A stretch of DNA of 64,000 nucleotides from Bradyrhizobium sp. CSS354 (GTDB lineage: Bacteria > Pseudomonadota > Alphaproteobacteria > Rhizobiales > Xanthobacteraceae). The stretch spans positions 62,001 through 126,000 of the forward strand of contig NZ_JAACFU010000004.1 in assembly GCF_029051725.1 (NCBI RefSeq), in the 5' to 3' direction. The notes beneath the pieces were generated by a model. The model was not told where the DNA came from, did no database searches, and worked only from the letters and a program-made list of their open reading frames with translations. Shown piece by piece: positions 35,505 through 45,089 of this stretch (position 1 is the stretch's first letter; every line of letters starts with the position of its first letter). The position numbers were made by a program, and so were the translations under genes.

Positions 35505-37016
35505 GTGACAAAAGACCCGCAGCCAAAGCGCAAGCCGGAAAATTGCGCCTTCGTCATCTTTGGCGTGACCGGAGATCTCACCCATCGGCTGGTGATGCCC
35601 TCGCTCTACAATCTGGCGGCCGAGCATCTGTTACCGGAAAAGTTCTGCGTGGTCGGCGTCGCCCGCCGGGGCCAGTCGGACGACGAGCTGCGCGACAGCC
35701 TGTTGAAGGGCTTGCGCCAGTTCGCGACCCGTCCGGTGGACGACGACATTGCCAAGAAGCTGCTGGAATGCGTGACCTTCGTCGAAGCCGACGCAAAGGA
35801 TCCGCCATCCTTTGATCGCCTGCGCGAGCATCTGGATTCCCTGGAATGCGCCCAGGACACCGGCGGCAACCGGCTGTTTTATCTCGCGACGCCGCCGGCG
35901 GCGTTCGCGCCGACCGCGCGCGAGCTCGGCCGCACCGGCATGATGAAGGAGAACGGCGCGTGGCGGCGGCTGGTGATCGAAAAGCCGTTCGGCACCGACC
36001 TCGCCTCCGCGCGCGCGCTGAATGGCGAGCTGCTGAAGATCATGGACGAGCACCAGATCTACCGGATCGATCACTATCTCGGCAAGGAGACGGTGCAGAA
36101 CATCCTGGTGCTGCGCTTTGCCAACGGCATGTTCGAGCCGATCTGGAATCGCAACCATATCGACCACATCCAGATCACGGTGGAGGAAAAACTCGGCGTC
36201 GGCCATCGCGGCGGCTTCTACGACGCGACCGGCGCGCTGCGCGACATGGTGCCGAACCACCTGTTTCAGCTGATGTCGCTGGTCGCGATGGAGCCGCCGG
36301 CGCGTTTCGACGCCCATTCCGTGCGCTCCGAGAAGGCCGAGATTCTGACCTCGATCCAGCGCCCGAGCGAAGAGGAAGCGCTGAAGAGCTCGGTGCGCGC
36401 CCAGTATCTCTCGGGGCGCATCGGCGACGATGAGATCCCGGACTATCGCAAGACCGAGGACGTCAAGCCCGGCAGCACCACCGAGACCTATGTCGCGCTG
36501 AAGCTGATGATCGACAATTGGCGCTGGGCCGGCGTACCGTTCTATTTGCGTACCGGCAAGGCACTCGGCCACAAGCGCACCGAGGTCGCGATCAAGTTCA
36601 AGCAGGCGCCGCTGTCGATGTTCTCAGGCACGGCTGTCGATCGCCTCTCGCAGAACTTCCTCACCATCGGCATCGCACCGACCGAGACCATCGAGCTCCA
36701 GTTCAACGCCAAGATCCCGGGGCCGAGCGTCACCATCGACGGCGTCGAGATGAAGTTCCGCTACGGCGACTATTTCCGGGCCGATCCCTCGACCGGCTAT
36801 GAGACGCTGATCTACGACTGCATGATCGGCGACAACATCCTGTTCCAGCGCGCCGACGGCATCGAAGCCGGATGGCAGGCGGTGCAGCCATTCCTGGACG
36901 CCTGGAAGAACGCGGGCAGCAACGGCATCGAGACCTATCAAGCCGGCAGCGACGGCCCCGCCTGCGCCGATGAATTGCTCCGCCGCGACGGCCGAAGCTG
37001 GCGTAAGTTTTCGTGA
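35505..37016 (+). CDS. zwf: Glucose-6-phosphate 1-dehydrogenase
   Basis: The 503-residue product oxidises glucose 6-phosphate to 6-phosphogluconolactone. The coenzyme site is FGVTGDLTHRLVMPSL and the substrate site is RIDHYLGKETVQN. Length is normal. GTG start. The stop overlaps the start of pgl. Confidence 0.95.
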   Translation: MTKDPQPKRKPENCAFVIFGVTGDLTHRLVMPSLYNLAAEHLLPEKFCVVGVARRGQSDDELRDSLLKGLRQFATRPVDDDIAKKLLECVTFVEADAKDPPSFDRLREHLDSLECAQDTGGNRLFYLATPPAAFAPTARELGRTGMMKENGAWRRLVIEKPFGTDLASARALNGELLKIMDEHQIYRIDHYLGKETVQNILVLRFANGMFEPIWNRNHIDHIQITVEEKLGVGHRGGFYDATGALRDMVPNHLFQLMSLVAMEPPARFDAHSVRSEKAEILTSIQRPSEEEALKSSVRAQYLSGRIGDDEIPDYRKTEDVKPGSTTETYVALKLMIDNWRWAGVPFYLRTGKALGHKRTEVAIKFKQAPLSMFSGTAVDRLSQNFLTIGIAPTETIELQFNAKIPGPSVTIDGVEMKFRYGDYFRADPSTGYETLIYDCMIGDNILFQRADGIEAGWQAVQPFLDAWKNAGSNGIETYQAGSDGPACADELLRRDGRSWRKFS

Positions 37017-37765
37017 TGGCGACGGCCGGACAGCCGAAGCTGATCGTCGAGCCCGACGCCGTGGCTCTCGCCCAAGCCGCGGCCGAACGGGTGATGGCGC
37101 GAATCGCGGCCAATCCCGGGCGCATCGCGATCTGCCTGACCGGCGGCTCCAGCCCAAAGAAGCTCTATCAGCTGCTGGGCAGCGACGCCTGGCGCGAAAA
37201 GATCCCGTGGGAGCGCGTGCACTGGTTCATCGGTGACGAGCGCTTCGTGCCCGAAAGCGATCCCCTCCACAACATGGCGGTGGCGCGCGCGACCTTCCTC
37301 GATCACAACGCGCCCTCCGGCCATGTTCACCCGATCCCGACGACGGCAGACACCCCCGATCAGAGCGCCGAAGCCTATGCGCGCGAGTTGCAGGCTTTCT
37401 ACGGCGCAGAAAGCCTGGATCCGGCACGGCCGCTGTTCGACATGGTCTTGATGGGTGCGGGCCCGGACGGCCACACGGCTTCGCTCTTCCCCGGCTACCC
37501 CGCCATCGAGGAGACGGGACGCTGGGTGGTCGGCGTCCCCAAGGCCAATGTTGCGCCCTTCGTGCCGCGGGTCTCGCTCACCCTGCCCGCGCTGGCGTCC
37601 TGCCGCGAAATGCTGTTCGAGATAGCGGGGCACGACAAGCAGCCGATCTTGACGCGCCTGCTCAATGGCGAGACTCTGCCGGCTGTACGCGCGCGCTCGA
37701 ATGGCGAGACCGTCTGGCTGGTCGACCAGGCCGCGCTTCCGGAGGGAATTCGTGGCGGGCGTTGA
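37013..37765 (+). CDS. pgl: 6-phosphogluconolactonase
   Basis: The 250-residue enzyme hydrolyses 6-phosphogluconolactone. Family motifs are CLTGGSSPKKLYQLL, VHWFIGDERFVP and MGAGPDGHTASLFPG. GTG at 37013 and ATG at 37016 are both possible starts; either overlaps the zwf stop. Its end overlaps the gluconokinase GTG by 14 bp. Confidence 0.94.
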   Translation: MMATAGQPKLIVEPDAVALAQAAAERVMARIAANPGRIAICLTGGSSPKKLYQLLGSDAWREKIPWERVHWFIGDERFVPESDPLHNMAVARATFLDHNAPSGHVHPIPTTADTPDQSAEAYARELQAFYGAESLDPARPLFDMVLMGAGPDGHTASLFPGYPAIEETGRWVVGVPKANVAPFVPRVSLTLPALASCREMLFEIAGHDKQPILTRLLNGETLPAVRARSNGETVWLVDQAALPEGIRGGR

Positions 37766-38282
37766 AGCACCTTGTGCATTGATCGTGATGGGCGTGTCGG
37801 GCTCGGGCAAGAGCACGGTTGCAAAAGCCCTCGGCGAGCGCCTCGGCTGGCGATTCGAGGACGGCGACAGCTTTCACCCCGCCAGCAATGTCGAGAAGAT
37901 GCGGGCCGGCCATCCCCTCACCGACGAGGACCGCTGGCCCTGGCTCAACGCCATCGCCGACGAGATCGCGCGGGTCTGCGACAAGGGCGAGCACGTGATC
38001 ATCGCCTGCTCGGCGCTGAAGCATACTTATCGGGACGTGCTCCTGCGCGGACGCGACGACGTCCGCTTCGTCTTCCTGAGGGGCACGAAGGAGCTGATCG
38101 CCGCTCGCCTCGCGCAACGCAAGGGGCACTTCATGCCGCCCGGCCTGCTGACGAGCCAGTTCAACACGCTGGAGCCGCCGGAGGCTGGCGAGCACGTGAT
38201 CACCGTCTCGATCGACGAATCCGTGGAAGCGATCGTGGACGGCGCGGTGCGGCAGTTGAAACTGGGCGGCGCGAAACGCTGA
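37752..38282 (+). CDS. gntK: Gluconokinase, GntK type
   Basis: The 176-residue kinase phosphorylates gluconate to 6-phosphogluconate. The P-loop GVSGSGKST lies at 14-22, then EDGDSFHPASNVEKM and ACSALKHTYRDVLL. The GTG at 37752 is chosen because GGAGGG lies five bases upstream and the product then begins just before the P-loop, as in the family. Confidence 0.94.
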   Translation: MAGVEAPCALIVMGVSGSGKSTVAKALGERLGWRFEDGDSFHPASNVEKMRAGHPLTDEDRWPWLNAIADEIARVCDKGEHVIIACSALKHTYRDVLLRGRDDVRFVFLRGTKELIAARLAQRKGHFMPPGLLTSQFNTLEPPEAGEHVITVSIDESVEAIVDGAVRQLKLGGAKR

Positions 38283-38305
38283 GGCCAAATACCCAAGGGA
38301 CCGCC

Positions 38306-39118
38306 ATGACAAAAATCTCGCTCGTCGTCTCGGACGTCGACGGTACGCTGCTGACCAAGGACAAGACGCTGACCGACCGCGCGAGGTCCGCGGTGCAGCG
38401 GCTGCACCAGGCCGGCATCGGTTTCACGATTACGTCGAGCCGCCCCGCGATCGGCATGCGCTTCCTGATCGAGCCGCTGGCGCTCTGGCTGCCGGTCGGC
38501 CCGTTCAACGGCTCCTCGATCGTCGATCCCGAGATGAATCCGGTCGAACAGCATCTCATCCCGGCCGGCGCGGCCGAGCGAAGCTTGCAGATTCTCCGGG
38601 CCTTCGGCGCCGACATCTGGCTATTCACCACCGACAAGTGGCTGATCGACAGGCCTGATGGCCAATACGTCGCTCACGAGCAGCACACCATCCGCTCCGA
38701 TCCCACCATCGTCACGGACTTTTCACCCTATCTCGCGAGCGCCTGCAAGATCGTCGGAGCCAGCGCCGATGCAGCCGGCCTCGAAGCTTGCGAAAAGGCG
38801 ATGCAGAAGGCGCTCGGCAGCGAGGCGATGGCGGTGCGCTCGCAGACCTATTACCTCGACATCACCCCGCCCGGCTTCGACAAGGGCACATTCGTGCAAG
38901 CCATGGCCAGGCGCCTCGGCATTTCAACGGACGCGGTCGCCACCATCGGCGACATGCAGAACGACCTCGCGATGTTCCGCGTCAGCGGCACCTCGATCGC
39001 CATGGGCAACGCCGCCGACAACGTCAAGGACCAGGCGACCCACGTCACCGCGACCAACGAGCAGGACGGTTTTGCGGAAGCGATGGAGATGATCTTGAAG
39101 CGGAACGAGGTCGCCTAG
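38306..39118 (+). CDS. Cof-type HAD sugar phosphatase
   Basis: The 270-residue HAD superfamily (Cof/IIB) phosphatase has the nucleophile motif VVSDVDGTLLTKD at the start, TSSRPAIGM as motif II, and TIGDMQNDLAMF as motif IV near the C-terminus, after a type IIB cap domain. It probably dephosphorylates a sugar phosphate. Located 23 bp after gntK at the end of the pentose-phosphate operon and convergent with the GH15 gene, one base apart. Confidence 0.92.
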   Translation: MTKISLVVSDVDGTLLTKDKTLTDRARSAVQRLHQAGIGFTITSSRPAIGMRFLIEPLALWLPVGPFNGSSIVDPEMNPVEQHLIPAGAAERSLQILRAFGADIWLFTTDKWLIDRPDGQYVAHEQHTIRSDPTIVTDFSPYLASACKIVGASADAAGLEACEKAMQKALGSEAMAVRSQTYYLDITPPGFDKGTFVQAMARRLGISTDAVATIGDMQNDLAMFRVSGTSIAMGNAADNVKDQATHVTATNEQDGFAEAMEMILKRNEVA

Positions 39119-39119
39119 G

Positions 39120-40922
39120 TCACTGCTTCGACCGCTGCATCGCCGGCTTCTGGCTGCCCTGCCTTGCCGCCGACAGATTATGCGCGGTGTTGACCAGCGC
39201 GATATGGGTCAGCGCCTGCGGGAAATTGCCGGTCTGACGCCTGGCGCCTGAATCATATTCCTCGGCCAGCAGCCCGACGTCATTTGCGATACCGACCACG
39301 CGATCGAACAAGACCTGCGCCTTGTCGAGATCGCCCGACAGCACATGGGCATCGGCCAACCACAAGCTGCAGGCGAGGAAGGCGCCTTCGAGCGGGGGTT
39401 GCCCCGCAGGCACCTCGCGGGGATCGTGCCGCAGCACGAAGCCGTCGCGCAGCATGTGCTTTTCCACCGCCGCGATGGTGCCGCGCATGCGCGGATCCGA
39501 CGCTTCCAGGAAGCCGACGCCCGGCAGCAGTAGCACGCTGGCATCGAGCAGCTTCGAGCCGTAGGACTCCACGAAGGCATTCTCCTCCGCGTCGAAGCCC
39601 CGGTTGCAGACGTCGCGATGAATGGCATCGCGCAAGGTACGCCAGTGCAGCAGCGGCGCCTTGAAGCCGAAGGTCTCGGCGCTCTTGATGCCGCGGTCGA
39701 AGGCGACCCAGGTCATCACCTTGGAGAAGACATAATGCTTCGGCTGTCCGCGCCGCTCCCAGATGCCATGATCGGGCTGGTCCCAGACTTCGGCGAGATG
39801 CTTGAGCACGGCGCATTCCAACGCCCAGCTCTCGTCGTCGAGCTTGAGCTTGGCCATGCGCGACTGGTGGAAGGCATCGATCAGTTCGCCGTAGACGTCG
39901 AGCTGGAGCTGCGCATGCGCGGCGTTGCCGACGCGCACCGGCTGCGCGCCCTCGTAACCGTCGAGCCAACCGGCTTCCCATTCCAGCAGCCGCCGCTGGC
40001 CCCAGATGCCGTACATGATCTGCATGTTCGACGGCGAGCCGGCTGCCGCACGCAACAGCCAATTGTGCCAGGCCGAGGCTTCCTCGGTATAGCCTGAGTT
40101 CATCAGAGCCAGCAGCGTGAAGGTGGCATCGCGCAGCCAGCAGAAGCGGTAGTCCCAATTCCTGGCGCCGCCGAGCTTCTCCGGCAACGAGGTGGTCGGC
40201 GCCGCGACGATGCCGCCGGTCGGACCGAAGGTCAGCGCCTTGAGCGTGATCAGCGAGCGCACGATCAGGTCGCGATAGTCGCCATCGCGATTGCAGTGGC
40301 TGCACCACTCCTGCCAGAATTTCTCGGTCTCCTGGAGCGCGAGTTCCGGGTCGATCGGCGGGGGCGGCGCGAGATGCGAGGGGCCGTAGGTCAGCACGAA
40401 CGGCACGGTCTCGCCGGCCCTCACCTCGAAATCCGAAACCGTGGTCAGATCCTCGCCGCGGGTCTTCGCCGGCGTCCGCAGCACGGTCATGTCCTGCCCG
40501 GCGACCGCCAGCAGGGAATGGTCGATCCTCCGCACCCACGGGATGTCGACGCCGAAGCCGAAGCGGATCACGAGCTCCATCCGCATCTTCACCGTGCCGC
40601 TGACGCCGCGGACCAGCCGCACGATGTCGGAGGCTTTGCCGCGCGGCGGCATGAAGTCGATCAGCGCAACGGTGCCGCTTTTCGTCTCAAAGCGCGTTTC
40701 GAGGATGAGGGTGTCGCCGAGATAGCGGCGCGACGTCGCGGTGACGTCCTCGCCCGGCGCGATCAGCCAGCGGCCGTTCTTGTGGGTGCCGAGGAGCGCG
40801 GCAAAGCAGGCGTCGGAATCGAAGGCCGGCCAGCACAGCCAGTCGATCGAGCCGTTGCGGCCGACCAGCGCCGCGGTCTCGCAGTCGCCGATCAGCGCAT
40901 AGTCCTCGATTTTCTGAGACAA
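39120..40922 (-). CDS. Glycoside hydrolase family 15 (glucoamylase/trehalase-like)
   Basis: The 600-residue cytoplasmic enzyme has an N-terminal beta domain (ALIGDCETAALVGRNGSIDWLCWPAFDSDACFA region) and an (alpha/alpha)6 barrel with RNWDYRFCWLRDATF, where the catalytic acid region of GH15 lies. Members with this N-terminus include glucoamylases and mycobacterial-type trehalases, so either glucose release from alpha-glucan or trehalose hydrolysis is possible. It lies 43 bp downstream of malQ on the minus strand, but also has its own exact EcfG promoter inside the end of malQ. Confidence 0.9.
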   Translation of the reverse strand: MSQKIEDYALIGDCETAALVGRNGSIDWLCWPAFDSDACFAALLGTHKNGRWLIAPGEDVTATSRRYLGDTLILETRFETKSGTVALIDFMPPRGKASDIVRLVRGVSGTVKMRMELVIRFGFGVDIPWVRRIDHSLLAVAGQDMTVLRTPAKTRGEDLTTVSDFEVRAGETVPFVLTYGPSHLAPPPPIDPELALQETEKFWQEWCSHCNRDGDYRDLIVRSLITLKALTFGPTGGIVAAPTTSLPEKLGGARNWDYRFCWLRDATFTLLALMNSGYTEEASAWHNWLLRAAAGSPSNMQIMYGIWGQRRLLEWEAGWLDGYEGAQPVRVGNAAHAQLQLDVYGELIDAFHQSRMAKLKLDDESWALECAVLKHLAEVWDQPDHGIWERRGQPKHYVFSKVMTWVAFDRGIKSAETFGFKAPLLHWRTLRDAIHRDVCNRGFDAEENAFVESYGSKLLDASVLLLPGVGFLEASDPRMRGTIAAVEKHMLRDGFVLRHDPREVPAGQPPLEGAFLACSLWLADAHVLSGDLDKAQVLFDRVVGIANDVGLLAEEYDSGARRQTGNFPQALTHIALVNTAHNLSAARQGSQKPAMQRSKQ

Positions 40923-40965
40923 TGTCGTGCGAGCCTCGAAAACGGCGTCCTGGACGACCCGGCGA

Positions 40966-42927
40966 TCAACGCCCGCCGGGCAACGAGCGTTCCCGTGTGG
41001 CGGCCTTCAAAGCCGCGAGATCGACCTTCGAGGCGATCTTGTCGAGCGTCACTGGCAGGCGCTGGCGCCAGTTCGGATGCTCATCGATCGTGCCGGGAAT
41101 GTTGGGCTGGTCGATCACGCCGAGCAGATCCTCCAGCGACACCGCAAGCAGCCGCGACGGCGTGCGCGACAGGAAGGCGAGCACCGAATAGACATCATTG
41201 GCACGGATGCCGTTGGCACGCAGGATCTCGTCGAGCAGGCCGAGCGCATCCCAGCGGGCCTGATCGTTCTCGCCGGGATCGAGCCCGAGCGAGCGCTTCA
41301 TCTTGAGATCGCTGAAGGAGCGCCAGCCGGCATAGGTCGACAAATCATGCGTGTTCAGCGTCACCAGCGCGTTGGGCCGGTAGTGATCGACGGGCCGGAA
41401 GTGACCGGCATCGTCGCGCTCGAACATCATGACGAGATAGGACCAGATGCCGAAATCCTGCATGGTCTCGCGAAAACCTTCCGGCACCGTGCCGAGGTCC
41501 TCGCCGATCACGATGCACTTATGGGCCGCGCTCTCGCGCGCCACGGTCGCTAGCAGCGCATCGAACGGCATCTGCACATAGGCGCCGTTGTCGGGCTTGA
41601 AGCCGCGCGGCACCAGATAAAGCCGCTTCAGGCCCAGCACGTGATCGAGACGGATGGCCCCGGAATGGCGCATCGAAGCCGCGAGCATATCGGCGAACGG
41701 CACGAAGGATTGCGCCTCCAGGCCGCCGGCATTGAAGCCGGCGAGGCCCCAATCCTGGCCGACGGTGTTGAGCACGTCCGGCGGCGCGCCGACGGCGAGA
41801 TGACGGGAAATCGCCCCCTGCTCGTTCCAGGCATCGAAGCCGTTCGACTGCACGCCGACGGCAACGTCGAGATAAAGCCCGACCCGCATGCCGAGCTGGC
41901 CGGCCAGCTCCTTGGCGGCATGCAACTGGCTATCGGCGGTCCATTGCACGAATTCGACGAACTCGACCTCGTGCTTGTCGGGCCCGCTGCGCAGCTCGGC
42001 GCATTTCGCCTCGTCCGGCTGCTGCCATTCCATCGGCCATTCCCACCACGGCGCCGCGAAGCGATGACGGAGCACCTCGAAACAGGCAAAGCGGGACAAC
42101 AGCGGCGCGCGAGCCGCGCGGAAGGCGTCGAACTGGTTGCGGCGGACGCCGCTCGCGGTTTTCACGAAGCTGTCGAAGGCGGCGCGCAAGGCCAACCATT
42201 TCAAGGCCGCCATATCCGGATAGGGCACACGATCGCCTTTACGGAGCCGCGCGGCGGTCGCGGCCGCGTCGGGGACGAGGTCGGGAGAAAATTCCGGGAT
42301 CGCCTCGACGTCGATATAGAGCGGATTGAGAAACAGCCGGCTGTTCGGCGAATAGGGGCTGCAGTCCGCCGGATGGTCGTCGAACAACACATGTAGGGGA
42401 TTGAGCCCGACGCCGTCGGCCCCCAACTGCTTGGCGAGCCGGACGAGACCGGCGAGGTCGGTGAAATCGCCGATGCCCCAATTGCGGTCCGAGCGGACGC
42501 TGTAGAGCTGCACGGCAAGCAGCCAGCCGCGGTCGAAATCGCCGCCAAAGGCCCGCTCCGGCGCCACGATCATCGGCACTTCTTCGGTCACGCCTTCGGC
42601 ATCGGTCAGCGTCAGGCGGTGATAGCCGAGCGGCAGGCCGGCGGGCCAGGCAATCACGGGCTCGCGCGTCTCGCCTTGCGCGATCAAATTGCCGTTGCCC
42701 GTGATCTTCCATTTGAGTGGCGGCGCACCGATCGTCGTCAATTCGGTGCGCGGATGTCCCAAGGCGCGTACCACCACGGGCCCGCTGACGAAGCGGTAAA
42801 CCCGCTTCTCCGGCAGGGCGTCGAGGATGGATTTGAGGGCCACGGGATCGGTGACCCGCAGCTTTCCGAGGGCATCGACGAATTCGGATTGAACGCCCTT
42901 GATCCGGGCTTGAGCTAAAAGATCCAT
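40966..42927 (-). CDS. malQ: 4-alpha-glucanotransferase
   Basis: The 653-residue GH77 enzyme transfers alpha-1,4-glucan segments. Catalytic residues are visible in AIRLDHVLGLKRLY (nucleophile Asp), IVIGEDLGTVPEGF (acid Glu) and TLNTHDLSTYAG (third Asp). The N-terminal extension with a beta-sandwich is normal for proteobacterial MalQ. First gene of the malQ-GH15 pair, divergent from the trehalose operon. Confidence 0.94.
   Translation of the reverse strand: MDLLAQARIKGVQSEFVDALGKLRVTDPVALKSILDALPEKRVYRFVSGPVVVRALGHPRTELTTIGAPPLKWKITGNGNLIAQGETREPVIAWPAGLPLGYHRLTLTDAEGVTEEVPMIVAPERAFGGDFDRGWLLAVQLYSVRSDRNWGIGDFTDLAGLVRLAKQLGADGVGLNPLHVLFDDHPADCSPYSPNSRLFLNPLYIDVEAIPEFSPDLVPDAAATAARLRKGDRVPYPDMAALKWLALRAAFDSFVKTASGVRRNQFDAFRAARAPLLSRFACFEVLRHRFAAPWWEWPMEWQQPDEAKCAELRSGPDKHEVEFVEFVQWTADSQLHAAKELAGQLGMRVGLYLDVAVGVQSNGFDAWNEQGAISRHLAVGAPPDVLNTVGQDWGLAGFNAGGLEAQSFVPFADMLAASMRHSGAIRLDHVLGLKRLYLVPRGFKPDNGAYVQMPFDALLATVARESAAHKCIVIGEDLGTVPEGFRETMQDFGIWSYLVMMFERDDAGHFRPVDHYRPNALVTLNTHDLSTYAGWRSFSDLKMKRSLGLDPGENDQARWDALGLLDEILRANGIRANDVYSVLAFLSRTPSRLLAVSLEDLLGVIDQPNIPGTIDEHPNWRQRLPVTLDKIASKVDLAALKAATRERSLPGGR
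40968..40993 (-). promoter_or_regulatory. EcfG general-stress promoter of the GH15 gene
   Basis: Minus strand GGAAC (40993-40989), 17-bp spacer, CGTT (40971-40968): an exact match to the EcfG consensus. It lies 46 bp before the GH15 ATG and within the last codons of malQ. Confidence 0.75.
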
Positions 42928-43005
42928 TCGGCACGCAGCTTGCAGGCCATTTTTTGGCCGGGGGCATCGATTTTAACGAGGTCGCGGAAGAGGTTAGTCA
43001 GGGTT

Positions 43006-43031
43006 AACTCGCGAGCCGCGCCTGCCGTTCC
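43006..43031 (-). promoter_or_regulatory. EcfG-type promoter of malQ
   Basis: Minus strand GGAAC (43031-43027), 17-bp spacer, AGTT (43009-43006), matching GGAAC-N17-CGTT except for the first base of the -10. About 80 bp before the malQ ATG. A second GGAAC faces the other way at 43036-43040 but lacks a good -10. Confidence 0.6.
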
Positions 43032-43131
43032 CAACGGAACCAATGACACACAAGCGGCTTTCTATAGTGGTATCAAGCGTAGGTTCCCGGCAAGGGAAAC
43101 GGGCTCCTGCTTTCTTGTCAATGGCATCACC

Positions 43132-45078
43132 GTGAACAAGACAATTCAAACTGTCGAGAGTGCCGCAGCGGGCAGCACTTTCCTCATCGAAGACGTCTAT
43201 CCCCTGATCGACGGCGGGCGCTTCCCCGTGAAGCGGATTGCGCGCGAACCGGTCGAGGTCTGGGCCGACATCTACCGCGACGGCGACGCCGTGATCGGCG
43301 CAGCGCTGATCTGGCGACAGGAGCAGGACCGCGAATGGCAGAGCGAGCCGATGATCCCTCACGGCAATGACCGCTGGTCCGGCGCGTTCACACCCGTCGA
43401 GCCCGGCAAATATGTCTATGCGATCGAAGCCTGGACCGACGAGTTCGCGACGTGGTCGCACGCGGTCGCGCGCAAGCAGCGCTCCGGCGCCGACGTCACG
43501 CTCGATGCGATCGAGGGCGCCGGCCTCCTGACCAAGGCGCATGGCGCGCAGCAGGACGCCGCCGCTCTCATCGTCAGGCAATGCGAGGACTATCTTCAGA
43601 CCGGCGACGTTGCCCCGCTGCTGGCAACCGAGCTCGGCGCAGCCATGGCGGAGAGCCAGTTGCGGCCCGACCTCACGCGCTCGGCGCTATTCCCACTGTT
43701 CGTCGACCGCGACAAGGCACGCTTCGGCGCCTGGTATCAGATGATGCCGCGCAGCCAGAGCGCGGTGCCGGGACAGCACGGCACACTCCGCGACTGCATA
43801 GCGCGCGTGCCCGACATCGCCGCGATGGGCTTTGACGTGCTCTACTTCACGCCGATCCATCCCATTGGCCGCAGCCGGCGCAAGGGCCGCAATAATGCTC
43901 CGGTAGCGGGCGACGGCGATTCCGGCTCGCCTTATGCGATCGGCGCCATCGAGGGCGGGCACGATGCGCTGCACCCCGAACTCGGCACGATCGAGGATTT
44001 TCGCGCGCTGGTCGCGACCTGCCTGGAATACGGCCTCGAACTCGCGCTCGACTTCGCCGTGCAATGCTCGCCGGACCACCCGTGGCTGACGCAGCATCCG
44101 GAATGGTTCAAATGGCGGCCGGACCGCTCGGTGCGGACGGCTGACGGCCCCTATTCCGATATCGTCATCCCCGATTTCACGTCCCTCGACCGGGCTGGAC
44201 TGTGGAATGCGTTTCGCGACGCCATGCTGTTCTGGATCGACCACGGCGTCACCATCTTCGCCATCGACAATCACGACACCGCGCCGCTCGCTTTCTGGGA
44301 GTGGCTGATCCGTGACATCCGCCGCCGGCATCCCGAGGTGATCCTGTTCTCCAAGACGTTCGCGCGCCCGAAGCTGATGAAGGGGCTCGCCAAGCTCGGC
44401 TTTGCACAATCGTTCAGCTATTTCCCCTGGCGCACGGCAAAGTGGGAGCTGGAGCAATATCTCGGCGAGCTGACGCGCTACCCCGAACGTGAATTCTATC
44501 GGCCGAACCTGTTCGTGAACACGCCCGATCTTTTGCCCTATCATCTCCAGGGCGGCGAGACATGGGCGTTCAAATCCCGCGTCGCGCTGGCGGCGACCTT
44601 GTCCGGCAGTTACGGCGTCTACAGCGGATTCGAGTTGCTGGAGCACGACGCGGTCCCCGGCCGCGAGGAATATCTCGACTCCGAGAAATACCAGATCAAG
44701 CAGCGCGACTGGAACAAGCCCGGCAACATCAAGGCCTACATCACGGAGCTCAATCGCATCCGCAATGAGAATGCTGCGCTTCAGCAGACGGCGAACCTGC
44801 GCTTCCTCGGCATCGAAGACGGCGAGACGATCGCCTTCGTCAAGGAAGCGACCGGCCCGGCCAACATCGTCGTGGCCGTTGTTGCGCTCTCGCGCCACGC
44901 GCGCGAATTCTGGTTGCCGCTCGGCGACGTCACGGTTGACGCCGGCGGGCAGCGACACCATGTGTCGGCACTCGAAAACCTCCTCACCGGCGAACAGGCC
45001 CGCATCGAATGGGGCGGGATCAGGTTGCGTATCGATCCCGAGCGCGATCCGGCGCTGCTGTTCCGTTGCCTGGCGTAA
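43132..45078 (+). CDS. GlgE-like maltosyltransferase homologue with degenerate active site
   Basis: About 648 residues from the GTG at 43132. It has the GlgE plan: N-terminal beta domain (DUF3416-like), GH13_3 barrel, C-terminal sheet. Matching blocks are [46 protein letters not shown] and [14 protein letters not shown]. Active GlgE transfers maltose from maltose 1-phosphate to glucan. Here the nucleophile Asp379 (FAIDN) and third Asp466 remain, but the Arg two before the nucleophile is Ala377, the acid/base Glu in the LAEAFTRP block is Lys408 (FSKTFARP), and the PPKKYQD phosphate-binding stretch is absent. A catalytic role is therefore doubtful. It lies directly upstream of treS-mak. Confidence 0.88.
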   Translation: MNKTIQTVESAAAGSTFLIEDVYPLIDGGRFPVKRIAREPVEVWADIYRDGDAVIGAALIWRQEQDREWQSEPMIPHGNDRWSGAFTPVEPGKYVYAIEAWTDEFATWSHAVARKQRSGADVTLDAIEGAGLLTKAHGAQQDAAALIVRQCEDYLQTGDVAPLLATELGAAMAESQLRPDLTRSALFPLFVDRDKARFGAWYQMMPRSQSAVPGQHGTLRDCIARVPDIAAMGFDVLYFTPIHPIGRSRRKGRNNAPVAGDGDSGSPYAIGAIEGGHDALHPELGTIEDFRALVATCLEYGLELALDFAVQCSPDHPWLTQHPEWFKWRPDRSVRTADGPYSDIVIPDFTSLDRAGLWNAFRDAMLFWIDHGVTIFAIDNHDTAPLAFWEWLIRDIRRRHPEVILFSKTFARPKLMKGLAKLGFAQSFSYFPWRTAKWELEQYLGELTRYPEREFYRPNLFVNTPDLLPYHLQGGETWAFKSRVALAATLSGSYGVYSGFELLEHDAVPGREEYLDSEKYQIKQRDWNKPGNIKAYITELNRIRNENAALQQTANLRFLGIEDGETIAFVKEATGPANIVVAVVALSRHAREFWLPLGDVTVDAGGQRHHVSALENLLTGEQARIEWGGIRLRIDPERDPALLFRCLA

Positions 45079-45089
45079 GGGCGCACGCC

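Noticed and set aside
43036..43061. EcfG promoter for the GlgE/treS operon
   Set aside because: GGAAC is present but the -10 reads GCTT or CTTT rather than CGTT, so it is only noted with the malQ box.
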